From Phycisphaerae bacterium (GTDB lineage Bacteria; Planctomycetota; Phycisphaerae; UBA1845; UTPLA1), in contig DATEMU010000015.1 of NCBI GenBank assembly GCA_035275405.1, positions 620,001-684,000 of the forward strand: a stretch of 64,000 bases of DNA. The letters run 5' to 3'. Below the pieces are notes generated by a model. The model ran no database searches, was not told the DNA's origin, and saw only the letters and a list, made by a program, of their open reading frames with translations. A program made the translations under genes and the position numbers. Each line of letters begins with the position of its first letter. Position 1 is the stretch's first letter. Positions 45,398-55,027 of the stretch are shown piece by piece.

Positions 45398-45881
45398 CGC
45401 TTTTCTTACCAATATTCGTGACGTGGACGAACTTCCCATATGCCGAAGCCAAATCGGTCAGCTGGCTACTCAAGGAACTGACAATCGACACGGCTTCCAT
45501 GGCGTCCGGCGGCAGGCCCAGACGGCCGGCATCGGAGACGCCGATCTTCGCCCGATCGAATGTCCCAAGATCGCGAAGGAACTGAGCCTGAACCCGGACC
45601 ATCGCGAGGGTCAACATCTCAGACGCTGAGGAAAACGCGGCAATCAGGGCATGACGGGGGCCCTTTCGAGCGAGCTGCCGAACCCGTCTGGTCAATTCAT
45701 CCGCCAGTTCCGCATCGGTTGCAAGGCTATCGATCGAGGGCTCATGGGCCTGCGACACGCAGCCTTGGATCGCCGCAATGATCTCGTCCGGCGTCGGGTC
45801 ACCGGGCGCATTTACGACCGCACCGGCTCTTCGCCCATTGGCTCGGCCCTGGCCGTCATTTCGGTGGTGGGAGGCGGTCAC
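45285..45881 (-). CDS. Hypothetical helical protein of the integrative element
   Basis: 198 residues, predicted all-helical through the middle (PTPDEIIAAIQGCV, ADELTRRVRQLARKGPRHALIAAF). The last ~45 residues are polar and glycine-rich and lie in the overlap with the next gene. No family recognised. Divergent from the plus-strand gene at 46173. Confidence 0.5.
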   Translation of the reverse strand: MTASHHRNDGQGRANGRRAGAVVNAPGDPTPDEIIAAIQGCVSQAHEPSIDSLATDAELADELTRRVRQLARKGPRHALIAAFSSASEMLTLAMVRVQAQFLRDLGTFDRAKIGVSDAGRLGLPPDAMEAVSIVSSLSSQLTDLASAYGKFVHVTNIGKKSDEPVFNHGTGTPRPVGPDRNGHAGRENGTGEARQRRF

Positions 45882-46172
45882 CGCCGATCCTCACGTCCAT
45901 TTCGCAGGCATCTTTTCCTGGACTTTGACACCCTTTGAGTCTAGGAGAATGACCTTCCCCATCCAAAAATTGCGACCGCTGACGCCGACCCTTGATAGCT
46001 TTCCTTTCGTAATGTTGACATTCGAAACTCGCCGGCCAGTGTTTCCCTTGGGGGTCCGGACCGACGATCGACGACCCACTTCCCGCCGACAGATCTTGGA
46101 CGCCCGTCGCCACCCTGCGCGCGGCCGGCGGGATTTTTGAACCAGTGATCGATTTTTCGGACAATCGAACAA

Positions 46173-47156
46173 ATGAAAGATCCCCATCCCGTCCTCCGGC
46201 TTCTGAACGCCCCACGTCCGCCGGTGGGGATCGACTTCGATCCAGCCTGGCGATGGAACCGGGCCCGGACGCTCGCGAAAATCGCGACGCATGTCCCCCG
46301 CCGGTTTCGGCGAACAACCCCGCTGATCTACTACGCCTTTCATTACTGCCGACAGCACATGGACCGGGGCGGACCGCCTGAGGATCGCGAGCAGCTCGCC
46401 GGCACCTATCCACGCATCGACGGGGCCTTCCAGCTCTTCCACAACCCGACCGCCCTGCAGTCGCGCCAGGTATTGGAGGCGTTGTTGCTGTCCGACGAGG
46501 ATCTAAGCCGGGTCGCCGAGCGGGTCCAAATTCACCCGCGGGTGGTAGACGCCTACGCGCACCTGTTCTTTGACGTACGCGACCTTCTTACAAACAGGTT
46601 TTTTGTCTCCAGCAACGTGCTCGGCCCGTTGCTCGACGGCGGCGGAGTAAAGGATCGCGGTTCGTTGTTCAAGCTTCTGGTTCTTGCGGGTGGCGCGGAC
46701 ATGCTGCAGCGGTATCTGGATATGGCGACGGACTTCACGCCTGACCAGTGGACGTGCTTGATCAAAATCATTCGCAGGCGGATCGCGACAAACGCCATCA
46801 CCGCCGCGGCCGCCGTCAAGCCTAGCCAGCAAAACGCGATCCCGCTTCAAAACCTCCATCGCCAAGTCGAGGAAGGAATGCGTGCCGGCGAAATCGAAAT
46901 ATCCAGACTGAAGCCCGCCGCGTCGGCGGCGCAGACCGAGGTGGAGGAATTGACCGGCGGAATAATCCGCATCCTGTATGAGCGATTTGGCAAAAACCCG
47001 GTCCGGCCGATGCCGACGGCGGAGCAAATGGCCGATGAAGGGAATTACATCGAGCTGGGCCTGGCGGAGACCATTCGGAAAAGTATCGAAAAAAGTGAGG
47101 CCGTGGCCGTGGCTTCGGAGCCGCCGCCCGCTGACGACACGACACCGGACGCCTGA
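46173..47156 (+). CDS. Hypothetical helical protein of the integrative element
   Basis: 327 residues, largely helical (RQVLEALLLSDEDLSRVAERVQIHPRVVDAYAHLFFDV, GADMLQRYLDMATDF). The segment of repeated small helices with QIHPRVVDAY suggests a helix-turn-helix-like region as in phage structural or regulatory proteins, but no family is recognised. It faces away from the two minus-strand genes at 44840-45881 and toward 47221-47778. Confidence 0.55.
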   Translation: MKDPHPVLRLLNAPRPPVGIDFDPAWRWNRARTLAKIATHVPRRFRRTTPLIYYAFHYCRQHMDRGGPPEDREQLAGTYPRIDGAFQLFHNPTALQSRQVLEALLLSDEDLSRVAERVQIHPRVVDAYAHLFFDVRDLLTNRFFVSSNVLGPLLDGGGVKDRGSLFKLLVLAGGADMLQRYLDMATDFTPDQWTCLIKIIRRRIATNAITAAAAVKPSQQNAIPLQNLHRQVEEGMRAGEIEISRLKPAASAAQTEVEELTGGIIRILYERFGKNPVRPMPTAEQMADEGNYIELGLAETIRKSIEKSEAVAVASEPPPADDTTPDA

Positions 47157-47220
47157 ACGCTAGCCCGAAGACTTTCATCGACGACTCTCCAGCGGAATCG
47201 CAGCGCGAGCCGGCCCGGGC

Positions 47221-47778
47221 TCACCCTCTATGCTGTTCACTGCGCTCTTTCTTCTTGCGGGCCCGAATTATCGATCGGACGAGACTCGTGAGCGTCCGCC
47301 GCTCCGGCAAGACGCGGTTCAGCGCTAGGCGCCTTTCGTCGGGGGAGGCGAGTTTGAACCACTCGATCAGCCCCGGCAACGTGAAAAGGGACTGTTCAAC
47401 AAAACGATTTGCTCTGCACATCCTGGCCATAGCACGTGGGGGAAACGCTTGGAAGGTCATCACGGCAAGATTCGTTACCGCAGCCGCCTCGTGGCTGGCC
47501 TCCGCGATCTGCTCCAGGGTGGGTCGGCCATAATATTCGGCTACGGCTGGATCGTTCACCAGCTCCCCGGTCTTCGGATCTTGGATGATGCCCAAGAGTC
47601 GGGCGTCGTTGCGTCCGGCCCTCCAAAGTCGAGCCATCACACGCGCGTCTTGCCGCGCCCGGCGTCGGCGGTCACGCCTGACGACGGACTCAAAATTGCG
47701 CTGCTGCTCCGGGATCGGAAGAGGCTTCCGATCCGCCGGAGGGATGTTCGAATCGTACGGCGATGTTTGAACGATCAT
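47221..47778 (-). CDS. Hypothetical basic protein of the integrative element
   Basis: 185 residues. A basic helix (FESVVRRDRRRRARQDARVMARLWRAG) and later DPAVAEYYGRPTLEQIAEASHEAAAV suggest a helical fold. The ATG at 47778 has AAGGAG upstream on the minus strand. Convergent with the gene at 46173. No family recognised. Confidence 0.5.
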   Translation of the reverse strand: MIVQTSPYDSNIPPADRKPLPIPEQQRNFESVVRRDRRRRARQDARVMARLWRAGRNDARLLGIIQDPKTGELVNDPAVAEYYGRPTLEQIAEASHEAAAVTNLAVMTFQAFPPRAMARMCRANRFVEQSLFTLPGLIEWFKLASPDERRLALNRVLPERRTLTSLVRSIIRARKKKERSEQHRG

Positions 47779-48495
47779 GGGAATAGCTCCTTGTCACAAT
47801 CATGGTTTGGACTGATAAGATTTCCTGGTCGGATTTCCAACAATCGACAGGTTAATAAAAAGAGGCTCCGACCCCAAAAATCGAAGCGCTGTCGCCGAAA
47901 GGGAAACCCTAACATAGCAACATTAGCCCGGGCGGACCGTACGAGTAGGTGCCGAAAACGGCGCAGAACCAGGCGCACAGCGTGCCGCCGACATGTTCAA
48001 GCGCGCGACAAGGCCAGTCGTCGACCGCCGAGGCCGAGATCGGTTTCGGAGACCCTATCTCCATCGGAGTCGTTGGTGGGAGAGTAATAGTGGTGCCGTT
48101 TGGGCTCGGTCTAAATTTTCCGCCCCACTTGCGTTATTTACTGATGAAAGGATCCCGGTCCCTTTATTCGCCGAATTACGGCTGCCTAGGCCCCATCCTT
48201 TGGATCACCTCGGACCGTGTCAGATCCAACTCCCCTCCCCACCATCTAGCAAAACTCTCGTTTGGTCGATCGCACGGCGAATACCACGTCGGTTCGGGCC
48301 GGCAGGCGCGATGCCAATACCGCCCGCTACGGGTTTCCTAAGCGCCCAACACTCAACGACACAATCGCTTTTTCAACATCGTTTAGGTAGAATGATTCTG
48401 ACGGTAGCGGCTGATCACGGCTGTTCGCCGCCGCGTAGTACTCGGTTGCGTTGTCTGAGGTACCTCGCCGGCGGCCACACCGTAGACAAGGCACT
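47779..48495. other. Long intergenic region, no supported gene
   Basis: 717 bases between two cargo genes. Frames exist on the plus strand but are proline/arginine-rich and lack family signals or ribosome sites. It probably contains the divergent promoters for the genes at 47778 (minus) and 48496 (plus). Confidence 0.5.
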
Positions 48496-49380
48496 ATGGC
48501 AGACGCTCCATTATTTCAGAAGCCCGACCAGGCGATTGTCCAGCTCGTCCCACACCATTTGGAAAACAAACCCTCAGAACGGACTGTACTGGCTGGCGAT
48601 CTCGAGTTCGCCTCAGAGACCGATCACGTTTCTGCGGATGCGATGAATAGCCAAGCGACCCCGGACTTCGATCAGTCGTCGGCGGACGCTGGCGACGAGG
48701 CACCGACACCGTCACCGGGTCTTTTTAGGCTTTCTTGGCCCGATGCGCTAGGGCGTAAGGTCGCTGTGTTCGGCACTGTACTAGGGGACGACACGGGAGA
48801 CTGGGCGGAGATCCGAGTTTTTGTCGACGGGGAGTATCAATTTACGGATGAGATAGACTTGGGCCAATATGATCCCTGCTTTCCCCCGGTCGTTTCGCTT
48901 GATGAGTTACGGCGTTTCTGGGCCGCAAAGGAATTCGAGAATATTCGAGCCTTGTACGCGCCAACAGAGAGAGTCCAGACGGACGACGATACTGCGCCCG
49001 AGGTCACTGGAGCTGTGGGGTTTGAAGCAACGGAAGCACAAGGGAGCCCTACGGGTGATTCGGGGCATCCGGCCGGACGGCGACGAGACGAGCCCTCGAA
49101 AAAAGCGTTCAAAGCCTACCTCTCGCATAAACTCGGCGACCTGACCCAAACAGAAATCGCGGCGAGGATGGGGACGAGCCAGGGCCAGGTCTCTCGTTGG
49201 GTTAGACAAGTAAAGCAATGGCTAGAACTCGGCAACCAGATCCCGGATGAGACCCGACAGATCATCGAACCAAACCGCGTCTTACCCATGGATCCTGCTT
49301 TAATCGACAGTGGGCCGCGCCAAGTGTCCGGGACCAAAGCACGCCTCCAAGGTCAAAAGCAACGTGACGATCACGATTAG
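48496..49380 (+). CDS. Protein with C-terminal sigma-like helix-turn-helix
   Basis: 294 residues from the ATG at 48496. The first ~190 residues are acidic and partly disordered (APTPSPGLFRLSWPDALGR, DDTAPEVTG). Residues ~215-260 (AYLSHKLGDLTQTEIAARMGTSQGQVSRWVRQVKQWLEL) form a helix-turn-helix like region 4 of sigma factors or Trp-repressor-type domains. It could regulate the element; it is followed by a repeat region and the AlpA-like gene. Confidence 0.6.
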   Translation: MADAPLFQKPDQAIVQLVPHHLENKPSERTVLAGDLEFASETDHVSADAMNSQATPDFDQSSADAGDEAPTPSPGLFRLSWPDALGRKVAVFGTVLGDDTGDWAEIRVFVDGEYQFTDEIDLGQYDPCFPPVVSLDELRRFWAAKEFENIRALYAPTERVQTDDDTAPEVTGAVGFEATEAQGSPTGDSGHPAGRRRDEPSKKAFKAYLSHKLGDLTQTEIAARMGTSQGQVSRWVRQVKQWLELGNQIPDETRQIIEPNRVLPMDPALIDSGPRQVSGTKARLQGQKQRDDHD

Positions 49381-49401
49381 CGACGGGTCCTCGTCTCTCA
49401 A

Positions 49402-49487
49402 CATGCGCTAATGTAAGGGGCATTTTTCTCAATGTTTTCCGGTGGTATGCGCCACTATGCGCGACTCCTGCGCGCATTCCCCGTGCT
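49402..49487. repeat. Iteron-like repeats upstream of the replication genes
   Basis: Units around ATGCGC occur at ACATGCGCTA, GTATGCGCCA, CTATGCGCGA and CTGCGCGCAT, several in direct order about 10 bases apart. Position just upstream of the AlpA-like and primase genes suits an origin or operator. Short and degenerate, so only a suggestion. Confidence 0.4.
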
Positions 49488-49510
49488 AAATAAGGGGAGG
49501 ACCCTAAGCA

Positions 49511-49693
49511 ATGCCCCGAAACGCGAACAGCCTGATCGACACAGCTGAACTGGCGAAGCACCTGGGAATCCAGCCTTCCACGGTCAGAGCCTGGGTACGT
49601 GCAGGGCGCATCCCGGCCGTTCGAATCACCCCGAAGGTGATCCGGTTCGACATCGGAGACGTCATAAAAAGCCTGAAAATGCGGAAGGTGTAA
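49511..49693 (+). CDS. AlpA-like/excisionase-type helix-turn-helix protein
   Basis: 60 residues with GGGAGGA upstream of the ATG. SLIDTAELAKHLGIQPSTVRAWVRAGRIPAVRI is a MerR/AlpA-type helix-turn-helix as in phage excisionases and AlpA regulators. Seven bases separate it from the replication gene, so the two are co-transcribed and it probably controls replication or excision. Confidence 0.75.
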   Translation: MPRNANSLIDTAELAKHLGIQPSTVRAWVRAGRIPAVRITPKVIRFDIGDVIKSLKMRKV

Positions 49694-49699
49694 TACAGT

Positions 49700-52075
49700 A
49701 TGTGCGATCAAAAAGAAGGCCCGCGCCCCGGCGAAGGTAACGCGGCCCCGAATAACGAACAATCACAGTATAGCGAGTCTGGTTCTCCATATCAAGACAT
49801 GCAACATGCTTGCATTGCCCTCGCCAGGCGTGGCTGGCACGTGCTTCCAGTCGGATGCGACAAGAAACCCCTGTTGAAAAATTGGCCGAGAGAGGCAACG
49901 ACGGACCCGGAACGAATCCGCGCATGGTGGGGGAGCTGCTACCGCAATGCACAGATTGGCGTCACCACAGGCGCGCGGAGCGGCATCGTCGTAATCGACA
50001 TCGACCCACGCCATGACGGCGACAAGGGCATTGCGCAGCTCGAATCACAGTTCGGAACACTGCCTCAAACTATCACCGCGACAACGCCCGGTGGCGGACG
50101 CCATTATTATTTTTGTTACCCTACCGGGATTGAGATCCGCAACGCCACAAAACTCGGCGGCGCGCCTGGCGTCGATGTTCGTGGCGAGGGCGGATACGTC
50201 GTGGCCCCTCCAAGCATCGGCGCGAACGGCCGCGCCTACGAATGGACGAGCGCAATTGACGTTGCCGCTGAGCTGCCCGCGGCTTGGATTGAATTGCTCT
50301 CGAAGAAGAACAAGCCGGCCGTCGACGGTCGTGACGGCGCGGCCAAGTGCGGCGAACGGCGCGAACTATCAAAAAAGACGCTCGATTTCATCGTCAACGG
50401 TGCGTCGAAGGGGACGCGAAACACCCGACTGTTCTCGGCAGCTTGTGACATGCGCGGGTGCGGTTATTCCGTGGCCGAGGCGCGCGAGAAACTTCTAACG
50501 ATCGCCCTGCGGTGCGGACTAAACGACGACGAGGCCGGGGCGACAATCGGTTCCGCGTTTTCCAACGAAAGGGAACCGGCGTGCCCGACATTCCCTGGCT
50601 TTCAGGTCGGCGCATACGACCCCGATACCGGGAAACTCATCCTCTCTCCATCCGATCCGTTGCCGTCAGCGCGCGCGTTCCTGCGTGAACGGTTTACCGT
50701 TGACAAAATGTTGATTCTTCGCTTTTACGCCGGCGTCTTTTTCGTCTGGCGAGAAAATCGCTACACCCTACTGGCAGATGACGAACTCCGTTCGATTCTC
50801 TACACCTTTACCGAAAACACTCTCAGGCCGAAAACAACACGGGAAGGGCGCGTCAAATTAGTTCCGTTTCACCCGACCAAGAACAAGGTCAATAACATTA
50901 TTGACGCCATCAAGGCGGAGTCGTTCTTGTCAGCGGGCATCAATCCCCCGGCTTGGTTGATCGACCGGCCTTCGTTCCCATCGGCGGACCTGTTGTTGCC
51001 GTTTCGGTCGGGAATTCTGGATATTCCGACGCGCCGGATTCTCGCACCATCGCCGATGTTGTTCTCTACGTCGGCGCTGACATACGATTATACCGAGAAT
51101 GCCCCGAGGCCATACGCGTGGATCAAGTTCCTCAGCGAGTTATGGCCGGATGACCCGCAGTCCATCGCCACGTTACAGGAGTGGTTCGGGTACTGTCTAA
51201 CGGGCGACACGTCACAGCAGAAGATGTTGCTACTGCTCGGGCCGAAGCGATCCGGCAAGGGGACAATCGGCCGCGTTTTAGGTGCGCTCGTAGGCCCCGC
51301 AAACGTGGTCGGGCCCACGACGTCGAGTCTTGCAATGAACTTTGGCCTGCAACCTCTTATCGGCAAGGCGTTGGCCATCGTGTCGGACGCGCGATTCGGC
51401 GGAAAACTGGATTTATCCACGATTATCGAAAGGCTCCTTTGCATCAGCGGCGAAGATAACCTGACGATTCCGCGAAAGTACCTCGGCGATGCGACCCTGA
51501 AGTTGTCTACAAAATTCATGTTCCTTGCGAACGAATTGCCGCGAGTGGCTGACACGTCCGGGGCGTTGGCCGGGCGGTTTATTGTCCTAATACTCCGCCA
51601 TTCTTTTTTCGGGAGGGAGGACACCGAACTAACAAAAAAACTAATGGGCGAACTGGCCGGAATTCTATTGTGGGCGCTGGAGGGATGGGAGCGCCTTCAC
51701 GCCCGCGGCCATTTCGTCAATCCGGAATCCAGTAGTGACGCCATACAGGAGCTGGCCGACCTTGCCAGTCCCGTGGCGGCGTTTGTCCGAGATCGATGCG
51801 TTCTGGGACCCCAGTACGAAGCGTACATTGAGGGACTGCACGACGAATGGAAAGAGTGGTGCGAGGAAAACGGACGGGATCATCCGGGCACTCGGCAGAC
51901 TTTCGGCCGGGACTTGATCGCTGCACTTCCTGGCCTTCGTCGATCCCGGCCGAGGGATGGCGAACTACGACGGCGGGCGTACGTCGGAATCGGCCTTCGC
52001 AAGTATTATGGTCCAGGTGGTCCGCAGTGGTCCACGACCCAGCCCATTGAGCCCCGGATTCCGGGGGGATTCTAG
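49700..52075 (+). CDS. Prim-pol/P4-type replication primase-helicase
   Basis: 791 residues. The N-terminal ~200 residues are a bifunctional primase-polymerase domain (IALARRGWHVLPVGCDKKP, IVVIDIDPRHDGD with the metal-binding acids, TTPGGGRHYYF). The C-terminal part is a superfamily 3 helicase like phage P4 alpha/D5: LLGPKRSGKGTIGRVL near residue 513-528 is Walker A, and FMFLANELPRVAD follows with sensor 1-type Asn. It would start and drive DNA replication of the element. Intact; no capsid or packaging genes are linked. Confidence 0.88.
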   Translation: MCDQKEGPRPGEGNAAPNNEQSQYSESGSPYQDMQHACIALARRGWHVLPVGCDKKPLLKNWPREATTDPERIRAWWGSCYRNAQIGVTTGARSGIVVIDIDPRHDGDKGIAQLESQFGTLPQTITATTPGGGRHYYFCYPTGIEIRNATKLGGAPGVDVRGEGGYVVAPPSIGANGRAYEWTSAIDVAAELPAAWIELLSKKNKPAVDGRDGAAKCGERRELSKKTLDFIVNGASKGTRNTRLFSAACDMRGCGYSVAEAREKLLTIALRCGLNDDEAGATIGSAFSNEREPACPTFPGFQVGAYDPDTGKLILSPSDPLPSARAFLRERFTVDKMLILRFYAGVFFVWRENRYTLLADDELRSILYTFTENTLRPKTTREGRVKLVPFHPTKNKVNNIIDAIKAESFLSAGINPPAWLIDRPSFPSADLLLPFRSGILDIPTRRILAPSPMLFSTSALTYDYTENAPRPYAWIKFLSELWPDDPQSIATLQEWFGYCLTGDTSQQKMLLLLGPKRSGKGTIGRVLGALVGPANVVGPTTSSLAMNFGLQPLIGKALAIVSDARFGGKLDLSTIIERLLCISGEDNLTIPRKYLGDATLKLSTKFMFLANELPRVADTSGALAGRFIVLILRHSFFGREDTELTKKLMGELAGILLWALEGWERLHARGHFVNPESSSDAIQELADLASPVAAFVRDRCVLGPQYEAYIEGLHDEWKEWCEENGRDHPGTRQTFGRDLIAALPGLRRSRPRDGELRRRAYVGIGLRKYYGPGGPQWSTTQPIEPRIPGGF

Positions 52076-52263
52076 TCGCGTCACCATGAATACAACGGTC
52101 CGCAGTTTATTCATCGGGAAAACAGTGGCGGTGTACGCGGACCACCGCGGACCAGCCCCCCACTGTGACGCTAACGATTTTGAAAAAAGCAAGGCTGCGG
52201 GCCATCGATGTGAGAGCCGTGCATGCGACCGAGGGGGCGGCGTTCACCAGTACCTGAGAAGGA

Positions 52264-52662
52264 ATGTTGTTGATCAACAACAAACGGCGATGGGCCGTGG
52301 TTAGCAAATTACCGGAACATGTTGTGGAAAAGCGCAACGAGGTGACAACGACGGTTCCTTCCGAATGGCCGGCCCCCCCAGCCGCCTGGCCCGAACTATT
52401 GACCGACGTTGAACTCGCCCAGTACCTCCGCATGGACATGGCCGGGCACGATCCAGCGAGCGCCAAGCGGGCCCTGCGGTTCATTCGCCGCACCCAGAAC
52501 TTACCGGACGTCGGCCGAATCGCTGGTCGAGTTTTGTTTCGTCGGGCAGCCGTGGACGAATGGCTTGCCGGCCGTGAGCGCCGGCAAGTCGCTCCTGCTG
52601 CCGCGGTGAAAGACGAACATGCAAAGGCACTGCAAGATGATGACAGAAACGTGAGACCTTGA
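52264..52662 (+). CDS. Excisionase-like DNA-binding protein
   Basis: 132 residues with GAGAAGGA upstream of the ATG. The part LLTDVELAQYLRMDM...AKRALRFIRRTQNLPDVGRIAGRVLFRRAAVDEWLAG is a winged helix-turn-helix like excisionases and phage repressors. It sits between the primase and the integrase, the usual place for a recombination directionality factor. Family identity is by resemblance. Confidence 0.65.
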   Translation: MLLINNKRRWAVVSKLPEHVVEKRNEVTTTVPSEWPAPPAAWPELLTDVELAQYLRMDMAGHDPASAKRALRFIRRTQNLPDVGRIAGRVLFRRAAVDEWLAGRERRQVAPAAAVKDEHAKALQDDDRNVRP

Positions 52663-52837
52663 GCAGTCCGTTGAGCCGCACGGATATATCCGAGCGGCCG
52701 AAGTTAGTTCAACGTCTCCGGACATTCTCAAAACCAAAGCTTCTCAGCTGACCCCGCATCGATTTGCGTGGGCGCGACCGGGTTCGCCCGGTCCCCGCCC
52801 ATCGTGCGCGCATGCGGCGCTTCTGGAGCCTAACTAA

Positions 52838-54229
52838 ATGGGACAACATCTCATGACACACAAAGTCTCGATAATGCGGCGGTGGATGGAACCACCGCCT
52901 AAAGGCCAAGAGGGCCAACCGATCCCCAAGCACCTTTGGCCCCGGCGCCGCAAACACGTTTGGATTGTACGATGGTTTGCGCAGGGGCCGGGCGGGAAGA
53001 TTATGCGTCCTGCGCGGACCTTTTCCGACCGCAACGAGGCCGAGGTTTTTCGAGCACAGAAGATGGCCGAGTTCGAGCGCGCCCCTCAGCAAAGGAAGGT
53101 TCAACGACGGGTGACGCTGGGTGACTTCATTGTCGAATTCGTACAGCTACGGACAGGGCCTCGAGGGCAGCGTCTAAAGGCGACATCCCTTGAGGCCTCC
53201 CGATACTGCCTTGAGCGATTCGCGTCGTACGCGGGCAAAGGAACACAGCTAGTGACCATATCGCCCGCAATAGCCGTGCGGTTCATATCAGCCATCCGCG
53301 AGGGCGATTCGAAAAAACGGCCGAGCCCGGCCACGGTCAACCGTCTTAAACGAACACTCAGGGCCGCCTTCAGCGTGGCGGTGTCGCCGCTTGGATACAT
53401 CCGCGAAAATCCCTTTCTGGGAATTCGGTCGGATCGCGTCGCGCAACCGGCAATCCGATACGTTTCACCAACCGAATTTACTGCCCTCGTCGAAGCGGCG
53501 CGGACACGAAAAGACCAGGCCGACCTCTGGTGGGAATCCTTTTTGACGGTCTGTTACACCGCCGGCCTCCGCTATGGTGAGGCCCTCAATTTGACTTGGT
53601 CGGATGTCGATTTCGAAGGCGACGAGATCACCGTGTCTACAAAAACCGAAAGCGAACACACCCTGGATTGGACTCCAAAGGATTACGAAAACAGGACGAT
53701 TCCGGTACCATCTGAGACGATCGCGCTATTGGCCAGGCTCCAACAGAATTGCCGCAAGGGGCATGCCTACGTGTTCCTGCCCCTCGATCGTTTCGAACTG
53801 ATAAAGGCGGCAATGAAAAAAGAACTGTGGCCTGAGGGCCGAAACATGATCAACAACTTCAACCGAGGATTCCGGTCCGTCGTTGAGCACGCGGCCAGAC
53901 AAGCACCAAGCCTGATCGACAAATCGGGGAAGCCCACGGTCTCAATCCACGACCTGCGACGATCGGCCATTACCAACTGGTCGAGGTTTGCTAATATCCA
54001 GACCGTCATGAAGATGGCTGGTCACAGCAGCGTAGGGACGACTCAGCGCTACTACGCCGCTGCCACGCAAGACCAGCTCGACCTGATTCGGGAGGCGAGT
54101 CGGGCAGCCGTCTTGGTTGGCCAACCGAGGCAAAGTGACCCAAAAGTGACCCAAAACGGGGTTTCGGGGGTTGAAAAACCCCGCCGCTATGCTAAAAAGT
54201 CTTTGTCCGACAAAGAGTTGCGCCCGTAG
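52838..54229 (+). CDS. int: Tyrosine recombinase (integrase)
   Basis: 463 residues. An N-terminal SAM-like core-binding domain (FIVEFVQLRTGPRGQRLKATSLEASRYCL) precedes the catalytic domain: Arg in CYTAGLRYGEALNL near residue 243, HDLRRSAI near 371 with His and second Arg, GHSS near 395, and the nucleophile Tyr in RYYAA near 404. All six catalytic positions appear intact. Its last codons and stop (CGCCCGTAG) lie within the first ten bases of tRNA-Arg, so the att site and the gene end are intertwined. Confidence 0.92.
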   Translation: MGQHLMTHKVSIMRRWMEPPPKGQEGQPIPKHLWPRRRKHVWIVRWFAQGPGGKIMRPARTFSDRNEAEVFRAQKMAEFERAPQQRKVQRRVTLGDFIVEFVQLRTGPRGQRLKATSLEASRYCLERFASYAGKGTQLVTISPAIAVRFISAIREGDSKKRPSPATVNRLKRTLRAAFSVAVSPLGYIRENPFLGIRSDRVAQPAIRYVSPTEFTALVEAARTRKDQADLWWESFLTVCYTAGLRYGEALNLTWSDVDFEGDEITVSTKTESEHTLDWTPKDYENRTIPVPSETIALLARLQQNCRKGHAYVFLPLDRFELIKAAMKKELWPEGRNMINNFNRGFRSVVEHAARQAPSLIDKSGKPTVSIHDLRRSAITNWSRFANIQTVMKMAGHSSVGTTQRYYAAATQDQLDLIREASRAAVLVGQPRQSDPKVTQNGVSGVEKPRRYAKKSLSDKELRP

Positions 54230-54293
54230 CTCAGCTGGATAGAGCACCGGATTTCTAATCCGGCGGTCGCAGGTTCGAATCCTGCCGGGCGCG
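54220..54293 (+). tRNA. tRNA-Arg(TCT)
   Basis: Acceptor GCGCCCG/CGGGCGC, D-arm GCTC...GAGC, anticodon stem CCGGA/TCCGG around TTTCTAA (anticodon TCT, arginine AGA), T-arm GCAGG-TTCGAAT-CCTGC and discriminator G form a full cloverleaf. No CCA is encoded. It is the probable attachment site of the integrative element on its left. Confidence 0.93.
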
Positions 54294-54318
54294 GTGCATC
54301 TCTGAGAGGGCCCGTCGA

Positions 54319-54981
54319 TCACCGATTCCACTGCAGCGCCTCGGACAGCGGTTTTTTCACCAGATCCGGGACGGTCGCATCCGCCGCCGGATACCCGACG
54401 GGAATCAGCAGATACGGCTTCTCATTCTCCGGTCGGCGGCAGATCGTTCGCAGGAAGTTCATCGGACTCGGTGTATGTGTCAGCGTCGCCAGCCCCAGTT
54501 GATGACACGCCATCAGGAAAAACCCCGCCGCGATGCCCGCGCTCTCGGAGGGGTAGTAGTTCTTCAGCCGCCGTCCGCCCTCCTCCACCCAATCGATCCG
54601 AAATAGCACCACCAGCCACGGCGCAATTTCCAGAAACGGCTTCTCCCACGTCGTGCCGATCGGCTCCAGCGCCTCCAACCACTCCTGCGGCATCCGATGG
54701 TCGTAGCTCTCCCGCTCCTCGGCCTCGGCGGCCAGGCGAATCTCCCGCTTCATTACCGGATCATCGACAACCACAAACCGCCACGGCTTGCGGTTCGCCC
54801 CGCTCGGAGCCGAATGCCCCACCGCCACGGCCTGTTCGATCAACTCGCGCGGCACCACCCGATCCGAAAAAAACCGGCAGCTCCGCCGCGCCTCCATCTC
54901 CGCCAAAAGCGACCGCGCCCGCTCCGCCTGCCAGGCGGCTGATCGCTCGGTCAATTGATATGGAATCATCCGCGCCGGCAT
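54319..54981 (-). CDS. Nitroreductase-family flavoprotein
   Basis: 220 residues from an ATG at 54981; the frame is open to 55026 but the extension is cysteine/arginine-rich shadow. RRSCRFFSDRVVPRELIEQAV, SAPSGANRKPWRFVVV and PSESAGIAAGFFLMACHQLGLATL are the FMN-binding signatures of nitroreductases. Members reduce nitro groups, flavins or enones with NAD(P)H; the natural substrate is not readable. Ends 26 bases from tRNA-Arg. Confidence 0.88.
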   Translation of the reverse strand: MPARMIPYQLTERSAAWQAERARSLLAEMEARRSCRFFSDRVVPRELIEQAVAVGHSAPSGANRKPWRFVVVDDPVMKREIRLAAEAEERESYDHRMPQEWLEALEPIGTTWEKPFLEIAPWLVVLFRIDWVEEGGRRLKNYYPSESAGIAAGFFLMACHQLGLATLTHTPSPMNFLRTICRRPENEKPYLLIPVGYPAADATVPDLVKKPLSEALQWNR

Positions 54982-55027
54982 GGGGCGCCTCCTGCCACAA
55001 GTGCAACGCCCCCGACACTCGCGCATC

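Noticed and set aside
47993..48646. 217-residue frame in the long intergenic gap
   Set aside because: Proline/arginine-rich, no start signal, partly overlaps a better gene in another frame.
53942..54331. Minus-strand frame with GRIRTCDRRIRNPVLYPAELR
   Set aside because: Classic translation of a tRNA gene in antisense; it covers tRNA-Arg and the int 3' end.
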